From: Defluviitaleaceae bacterium
GTDB taxonomy: Bacteria > Bacillota > Clostridia > Lachnospirales > WRAX01
Assembly (NCBI GenBank): GCA_009787945.1
Contig: WQSI01000112.1
Coordinates: forward strand, 1 to 5,348
Length of the DNA: 5,348 bases
Direction: 5' to 3'
Shown here: in pieces, positions 5,233 through 5,348 of the stretch
Numbering within the stretch: the stretch's first letter is position 1
How the letters are laid out: each line of letters begins with the position of its first letter
The notes under the pieces: generated by a model
Told to the model about the DNA's origin: nothing
Databases searched by the model: none
The model's input: only the letters and a program-made list of their open reading frames with translations
Made by a program: the position numbers and the translations under genes

Positions 5233-5348
5233 ATGAAAATTACGGTGATACATGGTCCAAACCTTAACATGACGGGGGTTCGCCAGCCAGAAATTTATGG
5301 CACGGTCACATTTTCGGACATAACCGCCCAAATTGATAGGTTGGCGGC
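5233..5348 (+). CDS. aroQ: Type II 3-dehydroquinate dehydratase AroQ, N-terminal part
   Basis: Only 38 codons are present before the right edge. AroQ converts 3-dehydroquinate to 3-dehydroshikimate in the shikimate pathway for aromatic amino acids, as a cytoplasmic dodecamer of about 140-150-residue subunits. The start MKITVIHGPNLNMTG matches the family opening with the GPNLN motif (8-12). It is followed by VRQPEIYG (16-23), in which Arg17 begins the flexible active-site lid and Tyr22 is the conserved catalytic tyrosine by alignment with the family pattern R-x-PEIYG. AGGGGTGA (5219-5226) lies 6 nt before the ATG. It diverges from yqfC and has its own likely promoter at 5182-5210. In Firmicutes aroQ often leads to a pepP-type peptidase and efp, so those might follow outside the window. 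Identification is secure despite truncation. Confidence 0.93.
   Translation, partial: MKITVIHGPNLNMTGVRQPEIYGTVTFSDITAQIDRLA

Noticed and set aside
4721..5236. 171-residue open frame on the plus strand
   Set aside because: It runs antisense through yqfC and the start of yqfD, has no recognisable motif, and lies over two securely identified genes.
1..5348. CRISPR arrays, tRNA or rRNA genes, defence systems, prophage genes
   Set aside because: No regularly spaced repeats, no cloverleaf or rRNA-like stretch, and no such protein families were seen. Apart from the palindromic element the window is filled by ordinary genes.

Overview
The window looks like a chromosomal segment of a spore-forming, probably anaerobic Firmicute (Clostridia). 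This rests on the YqfC/YqfD sporulation pair, the Firmicutes-type prmA-rsmE pair, purine-rich GGGG/GGAGG ribosome binding sites and mid-range base composition. The genus cannot be told from the sequence.

Layout. A rightward gene train fills positions 2-3641: the C-terminal part of a DUF368 (PopT-like polyprenyl-phosphate transporter) membrane protein, then prmA (ribosomal protein L11 methyltransferase), rsmE (16S rRNA m3U1498 methyltransferase), a single-domain CheY-like receiver, and a PLP-dependent cysteine desulfurase. From prmA onward the genes overlap or nearly touch (20 nt overlap, 4 nt gap, 4 nt ATGA overlap), so they are probably one transcript with coupled translation. A leftward pair, yqfC-yqfD, converges on this train. 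The last 29 nt of yqfD and of the cysteine desulfurase gene overlap tail to tail. yqfC diverges from aroQ (type II 3-dehydroquinate dehydratase, cut by the right edge) across about 100 bp that hold a good sigma-A-type promoter for aroQ with a dyad over its -10 box.

Most unusual region. The 117 bp between the DUF368 gene and prmA hold a roughly 109-bp palindromic element (about 390-498). It has imperfect terminal inverted repeats of about 28-30 bp, two small triloop hairpins at its tip, and a flanking 6-bp direct repeat GTAAAG. Removing the element and one repeat copy on paper gives a DUF368 reading frame that runs to a TAATG stop/start overlap with prmA. That is what a MITE-like insertion into a formerly coupled gene junction would leave behind. 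The same sequence would fold as RNA into a long rod with a two-hairpin head.

The second point is the receiver protein, which has Lys where the phospho-accepting Asp should be. It sits translationally coupled between two rRNA/ribosome-modification genes and a cysteine desulfurase. The remaining genes are housekeeping or sporulation functions.
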